This document shows positions 1-9,090 of a stretch of DNA of 64,000 bases, in pieces. Position 1 is the first letter of the stretch. The number at the start of each line of letters is the position of its first letter. The stretch is from Drosophila persimilis (Eukaryota; Arthropoda; Insecta; Diptera; Drosophilidae): positions 2,356,001-2,420,000 of the forward strand of contig NW_020825324.1 of assembly GCF_003286085.1 (NCBI RefSeq). The letters are read 5' to 3'. Under the pieces are notes generated by a model. That model did not search any database, was not told where the DNA came from, and was given only the letters and a program-made list of their open reading frames with translations. A program made the position numbers and the translations under genes.

Positions 1-42
1 CTCATTTCCACATTTTGTGTACAATTTTGTATGTTTTCCTTG

Positions 43-83
<41 letters not shown>

Positions 84-307
84 GTCTCCATCTTTTTCAT
101 CTTTTCCTTCATTTCCGTTGAAATCTTCTACGTCTGTTTCTCCTATCTATCTATCGTTTCTATCCGTTTTTTATTATTTGTTTTCTAAAACGAACGCAAC
201 TTAAAGTAGGCCTAAGTCTGTGTCGATCTCTGCTGCTCCCTGTCGCCTATCGGCTGTCAATCGATAACTAATCCCCGACTCTGCGATAATCGCTTGCCCA
301 TCCACAG
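1..307 (+). other. Intron of the Gln/Ala-rich gene (3' part)
   Basis: Pyrimidine-rich intron sequence with a CT microsatellite near 50-75. It ends in the acceptor CCACAG just before 308. No other gene is visible. Confidence 0.6.
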
Positions 308-3300
308 CTATCGCCCGGACGAGAGTGCTCCGACACGGACCTGGAGCCGCCACCCGCCTCGCAGAGCCAAGACTGCGAGCCGACGCCGCCGCTGCAGCGA
401 CACAACTCGAGCAACTTCTACCTGCCGCAGGTGAGCGACGGCGGCGGCGGCGGCGGTGGCCTCAACGGCAGCATCGCCACGGGCATGCCCAACTCCCAGA
501 GCACGGCCGGAGGCGGCGGCGGAGGAGGCGACTCGCCCCGCCACATGCGTCTCTACCATCCGCGCCACAGTCCGCATGCGCGGCCCAGGTGAGTTCCTCA
601 GTCCTAAGGTGTTCAACGCACATCTCCTTCTCTCCCAGTGTGGCTTAGCATGCTTGATCATGTGAGAGAGAGGGAGAGTCAATGGGTTGAACCACTTGAA
701 CCTCTACCTAGTGCAGAATGAGTTTGAAGATCGGTTCTTTTGAGTGGTATATAATGATAAATAGATATGTATGTATGTACAGTGGCGCCGAAAAAAATAG
801 CACCAGTAGGGACGACCGTCTTTATTCCTTCAAAACAAGACCTCTGTCCAACATTTGCTGGACTTTACTGCAATATAATGTAGCTTTATATGTCTCTTGT
901 CTGAGAGAAGTGTGCTTACTCTCTCAATTCTAACGGTTCATATAACATTAGGCAATTTTGCGAAAGAAGAGCGAAATAGAGCACCAACAAAAATAGCACC
1001 AGTAACTGTTTTATGTAAAAGCTCCTACTTTTCGGAGCTTCTTGACATTTTAACTTCTTGACTGAATTAAAAATCGGTGGCTTTAGGTGATTGTGACAAG
1101 AAAGTTACAAAATTTAAGTATTTATGGGTCTTGGAAAGCACTAAAGTGAAGAAAAAAGCCAAAGGATCAAAACTTTCATTTCAGAAGGCAGGACCTATGC
1201 TAAGGTGGGGCAAATTGTCGGTTGTTCAAAAGAAATGATTAGCAATGCTTTTCAATATGTTTCTAACAAGAAACACGTGGAAGAAAGGCCGCGATATTCC
1301 CAATTCTGGTAAAACTACTGGTTCGTGAGAGCAAGGAGGACCCATTTAAGTCGGCCACAGAGCTAAAGCAAGGATCTTAAAAAATCGTCAAGTACCAGGA
1401 AAGTTAGATCTTGTTTACAAGAACGTAAAATGGGTACTCGTAGTACGAGGAAAATTTAACTTTTCACGGAAAGGCATAGGGCAAAAAAAGTTTGGTATGC
1501 AAAATAGCACTGAGGTTGGGCCAACGAAAATGGAGAAACATCCTGTGGTCCGACTAAAGCCAAAATTTATTTTTTGGTGTAAAAAGGTCTTGTTCTTGTG
1601 TGAAACGACTACCGAATGCAGAATATAACCCCCTGACTCACATGTAAATTCATTAGACATAGAAAAGCAAGAAAAATCGTATGGGCATGATTTTCGTAAT
1701 AAGTAGGTGATCCAATACATGGCACAACCCCATTATGGATCAACATGTCTATGTCAATATCAAAGAAACAGTGATTCTGCTTTATGCTGAATACGAAATA
1801 GAGTTGTTTTGTGTCTTCCAGCAGGAAAATGACACAAAACGACCTAGAAAGAGAGCTCGAAAATGGTTCGAGCACAATTCTCTTAGTGCAATGGATTGGC
1901 CTGTTCAGTCTCCAGACTTGAACCCCATTGCTAATATTTTGGGTCAAGTTAAAAAATATGTTTCTAATGCGGAATCAAAGAACAATAAATATGTTTGGGG
2001 TATCCTGCATGGTTCGTGGATCAATATCCCAAGGAAAAGATGCGAAAATTAGGTGAGCTTAAATGCCAATATGTTGAGCTGCTGTTGTTGCTGCCAAAGG
2101 TTTTACAACAAAACGCTAACCTTTAAATACAACTAAAGTAACATATTTTACAAAAAAATTTGGAAAGTTTCCTTGTATTTTATAGTTTTTTGATTTCTTT
2201 GTAAATTGGTGCTATTTTTGTTGGTGCCCAAATTTCTGATAAAATCCTTTTCTTTTCAAATATTCTTAACTGGAGTTTGCAAATTATACCAGTGCTCTGC
2301 GATACGATTAATTATACCTTAAAGTTTATATATTAGTCTTAACAACGTTCATTAGAACCATTGCTTAAGCAAAATCCGTCAATATAGACAATTTAGTCCA
2401 CTGGTGCTATTTTTTTCGGCGCAGCTGTACATATGGGCATTTCCATATAGCCAGAAGGAACAAAAGAAATCCCTTCCACGCGCTTACTCATTCTCTCCAT
2501 CTCTCTCACACACACTCTTCCTCGTGCAATGTGCGCGATCTGTCGGAGGGCAGAGAACATTGCCAGGGAAACAAAAAGGGAAAAGAAACCCACAGATCAA
2601 ATCTAATATACCCTCCGAGAACCTCCCAAACGGTTCGACCGATAAAAAATATAAAATCGAGTGATTGAGTGATTGAGTGACTGAGTGACTGAGTGACGGG
2701 TATAAAGTAGAGCCGCGGCCCTTGCTTTCAGTACTCTCGCGCCGTGCTCTCTTTATATTACTTTCTGTATATTTGGGGCCACGAATGATCTGTACTGTTC
2801 TTTCTGTTGCTTCTGCAGGGGTCTGGATCCGCAGCGCGGCTATACGAGCGACGCCCTATCGCCGGATCATCCCGGCGGCGTTGGCTACGGCGTCAGTGTC
2901 CAGCAGCAACAGGCTATAGCGGCGGCGGCCGCTGCGGCTGCGGTGGCGGCGGCAGCAGCACAAAATCAACGCAGCGGGACGACCACCGCGACACCCACCA
3001 TGCAGCAACGAATTAAGCCGCTGGGCGTGGCAACGCCCCTGGTGATGGCGAGTCCAGTGCGAAGGTGAGTCTCACTCTTTCTCTCTCTCTCCCTCTCTTT
3101 CCAGTTCTCTCCATTGCCCCCTCTCGCTCCTCATGGTACTCTCCTCTCTCAGCCAGTGCGCTCCCCTTGCTCTCCTTCCTAAAGCTGCTGCTACTGTTGT
3201 TGTTGTTTTTGTTGTAAGCTCTGTTAATCGCTTAAATCCGTTCTATGTTCGTGTACGTGTGCGTGTGTGTGTCGTTGCCGCTGATCGATCGCCGTTTACC

Positions 3301-4300
3301 GTTTGCTATGCTCCTGCACTGCTTCCAGTACGCGACAAAAGCAGCCAGCTATGAAACCCAATCGCACTTGGCCTCTCTCGCTGTCTCGCTCTCTCGCTCT
3401 CTCGTTGGTATGAATTCACGTTACCGCCCGCCCGCTCACGTTTTTCTGTAGTTTCTGCGCTCCGCTCTCCTCTGCTTTCCCGAAAGAAACCTATCGCTCT
3501 CTGTCTGCCCTGCGGAATATGAGTATTCGTCCACTTTTAAAGTATTTAATGGTAAAGATAATAGAATTAGTCCCTATTTGCGGCATATCCATGTGGAATA
3601 CTATCGAATGACTTCTGTACAGCCTTGCCGTCGGCACAGATAGAAGCGAGATGGCTATACTCCACTCTACTCCCCTCCACTCCCCTGCCCTCACATTCGG
3701 CTGGGACATGGCCGCAACAGAGAGGGCCATCGGTTCAACGACCCCTGCTTTTGTATGCCTCCTTTTTCCTCCCTTGTGTGCTGGCATTCTCATTCTCATT
3801 TGCTTCCCCCTTCAACCCCTCACCCACCCCCGTTTCACATTTTATATCATGATTTTTCTGTGTGCACCTTTCCTTACCTTAAACTAATTATTTTTCCAAC
3901 TTTTTCTTTTCCGTTTTCTTATTTTTGTTCGTTTTCTCTTAATGTGTTGTAATGTGCATATACTGTCTGTGTGCGAAGTCATTACTCAAATTCTGAGAAC
4001 AGTACTAATTCCTAAGCTTTAGCTTAATGAGAACCGAAACCGCGATAAAACCAACCAACCAACCAACCAACCAACCAACCAACCAACCAACAACAAACCA
4101 ATCAAAGAAACAAAAGCAATAAATCTAATATTATGAAAACTAAGTCAATAAAAAGATAAGTAAAACCGAACCCCCCGCAAGGATCAAATGAGTATCGTCA
4201 GAGCCTGGTTCCGCATAGCTCCTACACAGACATACACACACACACACAGACACAGACTAAGCCACAAGTCAAGCCGTCTTCGTCTTCGTCTTCGTCGTCG

Positions 4301-4331
<31 letters not shown>

Positions 4332-7300
4332 ATCGCTCTTCCAACTATTTGTGCAACCATCAACACGAGCCACGTGCTGCACCCTGTATAAACCTTCTAC
4401 TGCTACACTCCTTGTGCCCCACGCCACGTGCCACGTACCACGTGCCACGTGCCACTTGCTGCACCTTCTACTGCTACACTCCCTGTGCCGCGCGTGAGGT
4501 GAGTTTGATTTTCTTTCTTCTTACATTCTTTCTTTCTTTCTGTTCTGTTCTGTTCTGTTCTGTTTCGTTCGTTCATTTTCGTTGATTCTTCAACACTGTC
4601 AGAGTTTCTTTATTCTGTTATTCTGTTTGCGTTCGCCTCTTACCCTCAGCCATTCATAATACCCACCACCCACATCCCAGGGGTAGACATCTCATCCTTG
4701 TGATTCCCGGCAAACGGGGGAGCCTGGACGCAGGGCATTGCATCCTGGTCACGGCAGGACTCTTGTGCTCCAAGCTACAAATTCTTGATCGATCCGCCCT
4801 GCATGAACAGGCAGCCCAATCGAATCGTCTCGGCTTTCTCGTTACTGTGCATCGAATCGCTCGCCCAAACCGGACCGAACGAAGCAGGTCTCGCCATTTT
4901 TACTGTGTCAGAGCCGAAAATTTCGGTTTTTTCTTCACGCTCACTCTTCTGGCTGGCATGTTTCGAGTCAGTACAGGTGTCGGTGATTCGGTGTGCTCCG
5001 AATCTGATCGAAAGCATTCAAGAGGCATTCAAGAGGCCCTTGCTCTTCGATGCCTAATGCCTAATGCCGGCGAATACCTTCGTCTCCTCCCCACTCCCCT
5101 CTATCTTTCGCTTCTGTCAGCTTGTCTTTTGCTTTGCTCCCAGTGGGGCACTATACTGGTTTTGGGACGATCCAAGTGATCGGACAGTCAGTCCGAAGCC
5201 CCAAGTGTCACTCGAACAGTTTTCATTGGGGCTATTTTATACAGTTTTCAACACAGAAAGGATCTCAGATTCGAGCTCTCCCTAGACTGCAAAACAAAAT
5301 TTTCAGTTTTTCCAATTTTTCAATTTACCTTTGGCTTCTCCCAATTTTCCCGGCCGCAATACCAGTTTGACTAAGTTTTCCGCGCAAATCGAACAATCGT
5401 GCAGCCTTGACTCGACCCCCACCGTACACACCGCGACACGAAATGGACTCTTTCCATAACACACTCAACAGCCCCGCGATGGGCGGCGAGCAGCGATCGA
5501 GCAGCGCGTTCGACAGCCGGCGCCAGCAGACCCACCTCCGGACCCTGCGACTGCTCAACAGGGCCGGCTTCGTCCGCCGTCGCTCCCCCGTCAGCTGCAA
5601 CGGAGCGCGCCTGGCGGGGGGCGGCCTTGGGGCGAGTGACTTTGAGGTGGCCGGGGGCGGCGACAACGGGGTCCAGCCGGGCCAGGGGTCCTCGGGGCTC
5701 AGCGACGATCTGGACAGACCTCGTGCCAGGTGGATGCGGAGTGCCACGACTGCAGGGGCATCGAAGGACCTTGCACAGGCGCCTTACGCTAGGGGCAGCT
5801 GGAGGCCAAGGAAGCGAGAAGAAGCGACAGGGCCAGAGCAGGAGAACGGAGAATCGTACGACGGCAGCGACAGGAGGGATCCGGGCGTTGGACAGCTGCC
5901 GGCATTCAGCGGAAGACGTGGGGCGCGGCCCGAGCTCATGCTCGCGAGGGAGGGCTTTCCCTCGTCCAAGATGGACTACGTCACGCTGATCGGCTTCGTA
6001 CTGGGCTACCTGGCCTCGAACATCCTCTTCCTGCTGTGCTGGTACTTCAGCTGGCTCAAGGACAGGGCGGTGCGCATCCGCAGGCGCCTGCTGGGCCACG
6101 AAAACCTGTGGGAGTTCTTCGACTTCGAGGACAACTCGCGCTATTCCCTGCAGACCAAGCTCGTCCTGGCGCCCCTCATCGTCTTCTGCATCCTGCTCTA
6201 CGGCCTGGTCAACATAATGCACGTCGTGATCAAGCTGGTGCGCTCCGATGTGCCGCGCACCGTGCTGGACTTTGTGCAGGCCGTGGCCGAAAGCGGCCTC
6301 CAGGGCACCATTGCCGGCATCAGGGCCGGCAGCGAGCGCTTCGTCTAGAAGCAGCAGGACGAAGAGAGGACCGACCCACAGACCATATCCAAGTATGCCC
6401 ACCATCTGTTCCACTGTTCCACTCGCTCTCACTCTCGTCCATGTGTGGGCTGTGGTTCATCGCGAGCAACTCCAGCGGAACTCCTCTCGCTGTTCATTCA
6501 CTAATCCAACACCCAACCATAACCGCGGGGCGGGGGTCACTGGGTCACCGAATGGTTCACCGATTGCCGACATTTTACATGTGTAACTGTAACTGTAACT
6601 GTAACTGTAACTTTAACTGTAACTGTAACTGTAATATTAAAAGAAAACAAGAATACTGAACCGCATAAAGATTACCATTTCCCGTGTTTATCGATTAACC
6701 AGCGATTAACCTATCGATCGTACTTTTCGAGAGCTTAAAACTGTACCTCCGATAAAGTCTTGTATTTAAATGGAGTGGATTGATTGAAAGCGAGACAAAA
6801 ACATTACAAATACAGAAACAACATAGATCTACATGGGATCGAAGGATCGTCCTGGGTCCGTACTGTACTGACCGTACTTGTGCGGTCTGTCATCTGTCAT
6901 CTGTCATCTCTAGTTCTCAGACGCGTAACTGTACCTGTTACTAACTGTATTTGTAACAGCAACTGTGAATCATATCGCATCGAATCGAATCGAATCAAAT
7001 ATAATGTTCTGTTTAACCTTCTTAACGATCGCTGCCACGCCCTCACACTTACACACACACACACACACACCCATCGCTACACACACATCCGAGCAGAGGA
7101 TTCCATGCATTACGTATACATATGTACATATGTCGACTGCCCATCGCTGCCATCGATCGATCTGTTCGTCTAACAGTCGGTCCAACGTGGCGTTCTGCGC
7201 GCCCAGTCGCATGTCGCATGTCCAGTTGTGGTCCCATGGCTAACGCTTGCTCCATCCCTCCCCCAGATCCAACCCGGGCACGCCCACGCAGCCGCGACGT

Positions 7301-7522
7301 CCCGACTTCATTGGCCTGAATGCCCAGGCAGCGGCAGTGGCGGCCGCAGCAGCGGCCCAACAGCAGCAGCAGCAACAGCAGCAACAGGCAGCGGCGGCGG
7401 CTGCGGCGGCAGCCTACTACGAGTACACCAGTGGCCTGCCGCCCCAGCATCCCCAGGCGCCGACCATCCTGCAGCAGCAGCAACAGCTCCTGCTCCAGCA
7501 GCAACGCGTCCTCATGCAGCAT

Positions 7523-7560
<38 letters not shown>

Positions 7561-8082
7561 TGAGTACTGCCTGTCGCCACAATTCAGAAGGAGGGACACA
7601 CGCACTAACACTCTCTACTTGCAGCGTTGCAGCAGCAACAGCAGCAACAGCAGGCGGCTTCTCATGCGGCACATCCGCAGCACGCAGCATTGGCCCAGGC
7701 CGCCTACGGGGGCAGTCCGCAGCGTCGCTTCCTCTCCGAGGGGGAGCTGGTGCGCCAGGGCCAGGGCGGCAGCGAGCTGTCCTACGCCCGCTCCAACAAC
7801 ACGGTGGATAACATACGCGAGCTGGCCGGAAGCCCCCAGCGCGGTGTCTACATGTGGAAGGACACCTCACCAGGTTTCAGCACCAACAGCACCGGCGGGC
7901 CCGTCGGACAGCAGCAGCAGCAGCAGGCCGCGGTCAGCGGGATTGGCAGCAGTGCTGGCGCGCTGCCGAGCAGCGGCAACTCGTCCGGGGTGGTGCCGCA
8001 CGCCCAGTACATAACGGCTGGAGGAGGGACGCATCCGCTAATCATGACGCACTCGCGCCTGCAGGACTACGCGGTCCAGCAG

Positions 8083-8114
<32 letters not shown>

Positions 8115-8679
8115 ACAACAGCAGGCGGCTGTGGCGGCGGCGGCAGCAGCTGCCTCATATCATCGCTCGAACCCCACGAGTCCCACGACCATGCCGCAGG
8201 CCTCCACAACCCAGACGGGCTACGTGCTGCGCTACGGTGGAGCCGCCGGAGGGAGCAGCGGCAGCATTGCCAGCGTGTCGGCCAGTGGACCCTCAATCGG
8301 CGGCGCAGTCGGGGGCGGTGGGTACCAGCCAGCACTCCGCGGAGGCGTAGCCGTCTTCCCGCCCAATCCGATGGTCGGCGTCAATGTGAGCAGTGCCGCG
8401 GGCACCCTGCAGACGCAGCCCTCGCCACAAATCAAGCGCAAGCAGACCCCGACACGACCCATGAGCTTTGTGCGCGCCCTCGAGATGACCGACTCCATGG
8501 AGATGCAGTCCCTCGAGCACCAGCAGCAGCACAACAACGGCGGCCTGCCCAGCGGTGTGGCGGCGGCCGCCGGCGCGTCTCAGCCGCAGAGCAATGCGCA
8601 TCTCATGCAGAATGCCTCCAACTCGGGGACGCCCGATCGGGCCAGCATCTACGACATGAACTACGAGATCTCCGTATAA
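308..8679 (+). CDS. Gln/Ala-rich protein of unknown family, last four coding exons (5' end outside window)
   Basis: Four exons join in one frame: 308-588, 2819-3064, 7267-7559 and 7625-8679 (TAA at 8677-8679). All boundaries are AG/GT and the codon phases fit (AG|G, AG|A, G|CG). They give 624 residues; no start codon is present, so the gene begins upstream. The protein is low in complexity: a Ser/Pro stretch (SPGRECSDTDLEPPP), a polyglycine run, polyalanine and at least four polyglutamine tracts. More ordinary segments lie between, such as RRFLSEGELVR, GVYMWKDTSPGF and RPMSFVRALEMTDSMEM. The C-terminus EISV fits a class II PDZ-binding tail (hydrophobic at 0 and -2). I see no catalytic domain or membrane segment in this part; it resembles the long cytoplasmic tail or disordered region of a neuronal or scaffold protein, but I do not recognise the family. 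Introns one and two are large and hold a transposon and a nested gene. Confidence 0.82.
780..2427 (+). mobile_element. Degenerate Tc1/mariner-type transposon with IR/DR-like ends
   Basis: The element sits in an intron between two TA dinucleotides (778-779 and 2428-2429), the usual Tc1/mariner target duplication. The ends are inverted: GCGCCGAAAAAAATAGCACC at the left recurs in reverse complement at the right (about 2400-2423). A related box, AAAAATAGCACCAGTA, also lies inside at about 990-1005, with its inverted partner at about 2206-2226. Each end therefore carries two direct copies, as in the IR/DR group of Tc1 elements. A transposase remnant reads forward between about 1100 and 2050. Its clearest part is at 1735-2050, with FQQEND followed by MDWPVQSPDLNPIANI, matching the Tc1 motifs FQQDND and WPxQSPDLNPIEN. 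The catalytic Glu of the last motif is Ala here, and the rest is broken by frameshifts and stops, so this copy is dead. Confidence 0.9.
2659..2698. repeat. Octamer tandem repeat (GAGTGAYT)
   Basis: About five head-to-tail copies of GAGTGATT or GAGTGACT in the intron, some 230 bp after the transposon. Confidence 0.8.
4051..4091. repeat. (CCAA)n microsatellite
   Basis: About ten uninterrupted CCAA units in the intron. Confidence 0.9.
4300..4327. repeat. (CT)n microsatellite
   Basis: Pure CT dinucleotide run following a TCTTCG repeat (about 4275-4300). Confidence 0.9.
4795..5035 (-). repeat. Short interspersed repeat, copy 1 (reverse orientation)
   Basis: Read on the minus strand, this shares three blocks with the copy at 36713-37013: CCTCTTGAATGCC at one end, a core GAGTGAGCG ... 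ACCGAAATTTTCGG, and GGGCGAGCGATTCGATG leading to GCCTGTTCATGCAGG at the other end. The spacing between blocks is similar. It is probably a non-autonomous mobile element; the class is not clear. Confidence 0.7.
5443..6348 (+). CDS. Nested intronless gene: two-helix membrane protein of unknown function
   Basis: A 301-codon frame inside an intron of the Gln/Ala-rich gene, on the same strand. The ATG at 5443 has a good fly context (CGAAATGG). The first ~175 residues are polar and rich in Arg, Gly and Ser. The C-terminal third has two hydrophobic helices at about residues 180-205 and 240-265, separated by a charged loop containing RIRRRLLGHENLWEFFDFED, and ends in a short polar tail (SERFV). Codons are strongly G/C-ending on this strand, unlike the intron around it, which supports translation. 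The ATG at 5971 (residue 177), just before the first helix, could start a 125-residue form holding both helices. I do not recognise a family; an intronless gene nested in an intron suggests retroposition or testis expression, but that is inference. Confidence 0.6.
   Translation: MDSFHNTLNSPAMGGEQRSSSAFDSRRQQTHLRTLRLLNRAGFVRRRSPVSCNGARLAGGGLGASDFEVAGGGDNGVQPGQGSSGLSDDLDRPRARWMRSATTAGASKDLAQAPYARGSWRPRKREEATGPEQENGESYDGSDRRDPGVGQLPAFSGRRGARPELMLAREGFPSSKMDYVTLIGFVLGYLASNILFLLCWYFSWLKDRAVRIRRRLLGHENLWEFFDFEDNSRYSLQTKLVLAPLIVFCILLYGLVNIMHVVIKLVRSDVPRTVLDFVQAVAESGLQGTIAGIRAGSERFV
6349..7266 (+). other. 3' region of the nested gene and remaining intron
   Basis: Contains the GTAACT hexamer array (6583-6634), an ATTAAA near 6635 that could serve as poly(A) signal of the nested gene, a CA repeat near 7051-7070, and the acceptor CCCCAG before the exon at 7267. 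Confidence 0.45.
6583..6634. repeat. GTAACT hexanucleotide tandem repeat
   Basis: Eight or nine units of GTAACT with one changed unit (TTTAAC). It lies in the probable 3' UTR of the nested gene. Confidence 0.9.
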
Positions 8680-8981
8680 CCCGTGGTTGTGCCCGTTCTC
8701 CTAATGCCACCCGCCTCCAAAAGCAGTAGCCACCCTGGCCCAGGCCTTGGTCCTGCCCCAGCAGCAGCCACAGTCCAAACATCTACAGCCATAGCCACAG
8801 CCACAGCTCCCAGCAACCAGCCGTTCTTCTGCCAACATCAGAAGCAGCAGCAGCAGCAGCAGCCGCAGATTCAGCTTCAGCATCAGCATCAGCAATTGCT
8901 GGAGCCGGCGGCCTATGCCTCTGTCCCAGTGCTGCCTGTAAAGCAGCAGGGCAACGGCTTGGCCAGCTACCAGCCGCAGTC

Positions 8982-9012
<31 letters not shown>

Positions 9013-9090
9013 CAACAGCAGCCACTTCACAGCCAGAACCACCAGAACCCTCAAATGCCGAACAAACGCAAATTTTCGACCTTCTTTTGA
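8680..9090 (+). other. In-frame open extension after the TAA: possible stop-codon readthrough
   Basis: After TAA (8677-8679, next base C), the same frame stays open for 136 sense codons to TGA at 9088-9090. The predicted extension has the same Gln-rich style as the protein before it (runs of Q from CAG/CAA, then NQPFFCQHQKQ and PVLPVKQQGNGLASYQPQ) and ends in KRKFSTFF. The sequence becomes T-rich and non-coding in character right after the second stop. Conserved readthrough extensions are well known in Drosophila, though UAA is the least leaky stop. A CAG-rich 3' UTR could by chance stay open this long. Confidence 0.4.

Larger units (their letters stand above)
3065..5442 (+). other. Intron sequence of the Gln/Ala-rich gene before the nested gene
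   Basis: Pyrimidine-rich intron with microsatellites (CCAA at 4051-4091, CT at 4300-4327, CACGTGC-type repeats near 4425-4455) and one copy of the interspersed repeat described below (4795-5035). The last 150 bp before 5443 are T-rich and probably hold the promoter and leader of the nested gene. I see no further coding exon. Confidence 0.5.

Noticed and set aside
5371..6432. 353-codon minus-strand frame
   Set aside because: Antisense to the nested gene. The plus frame has two clear membrane helices, a good start context and G/C-ending codons, so I prefer it.
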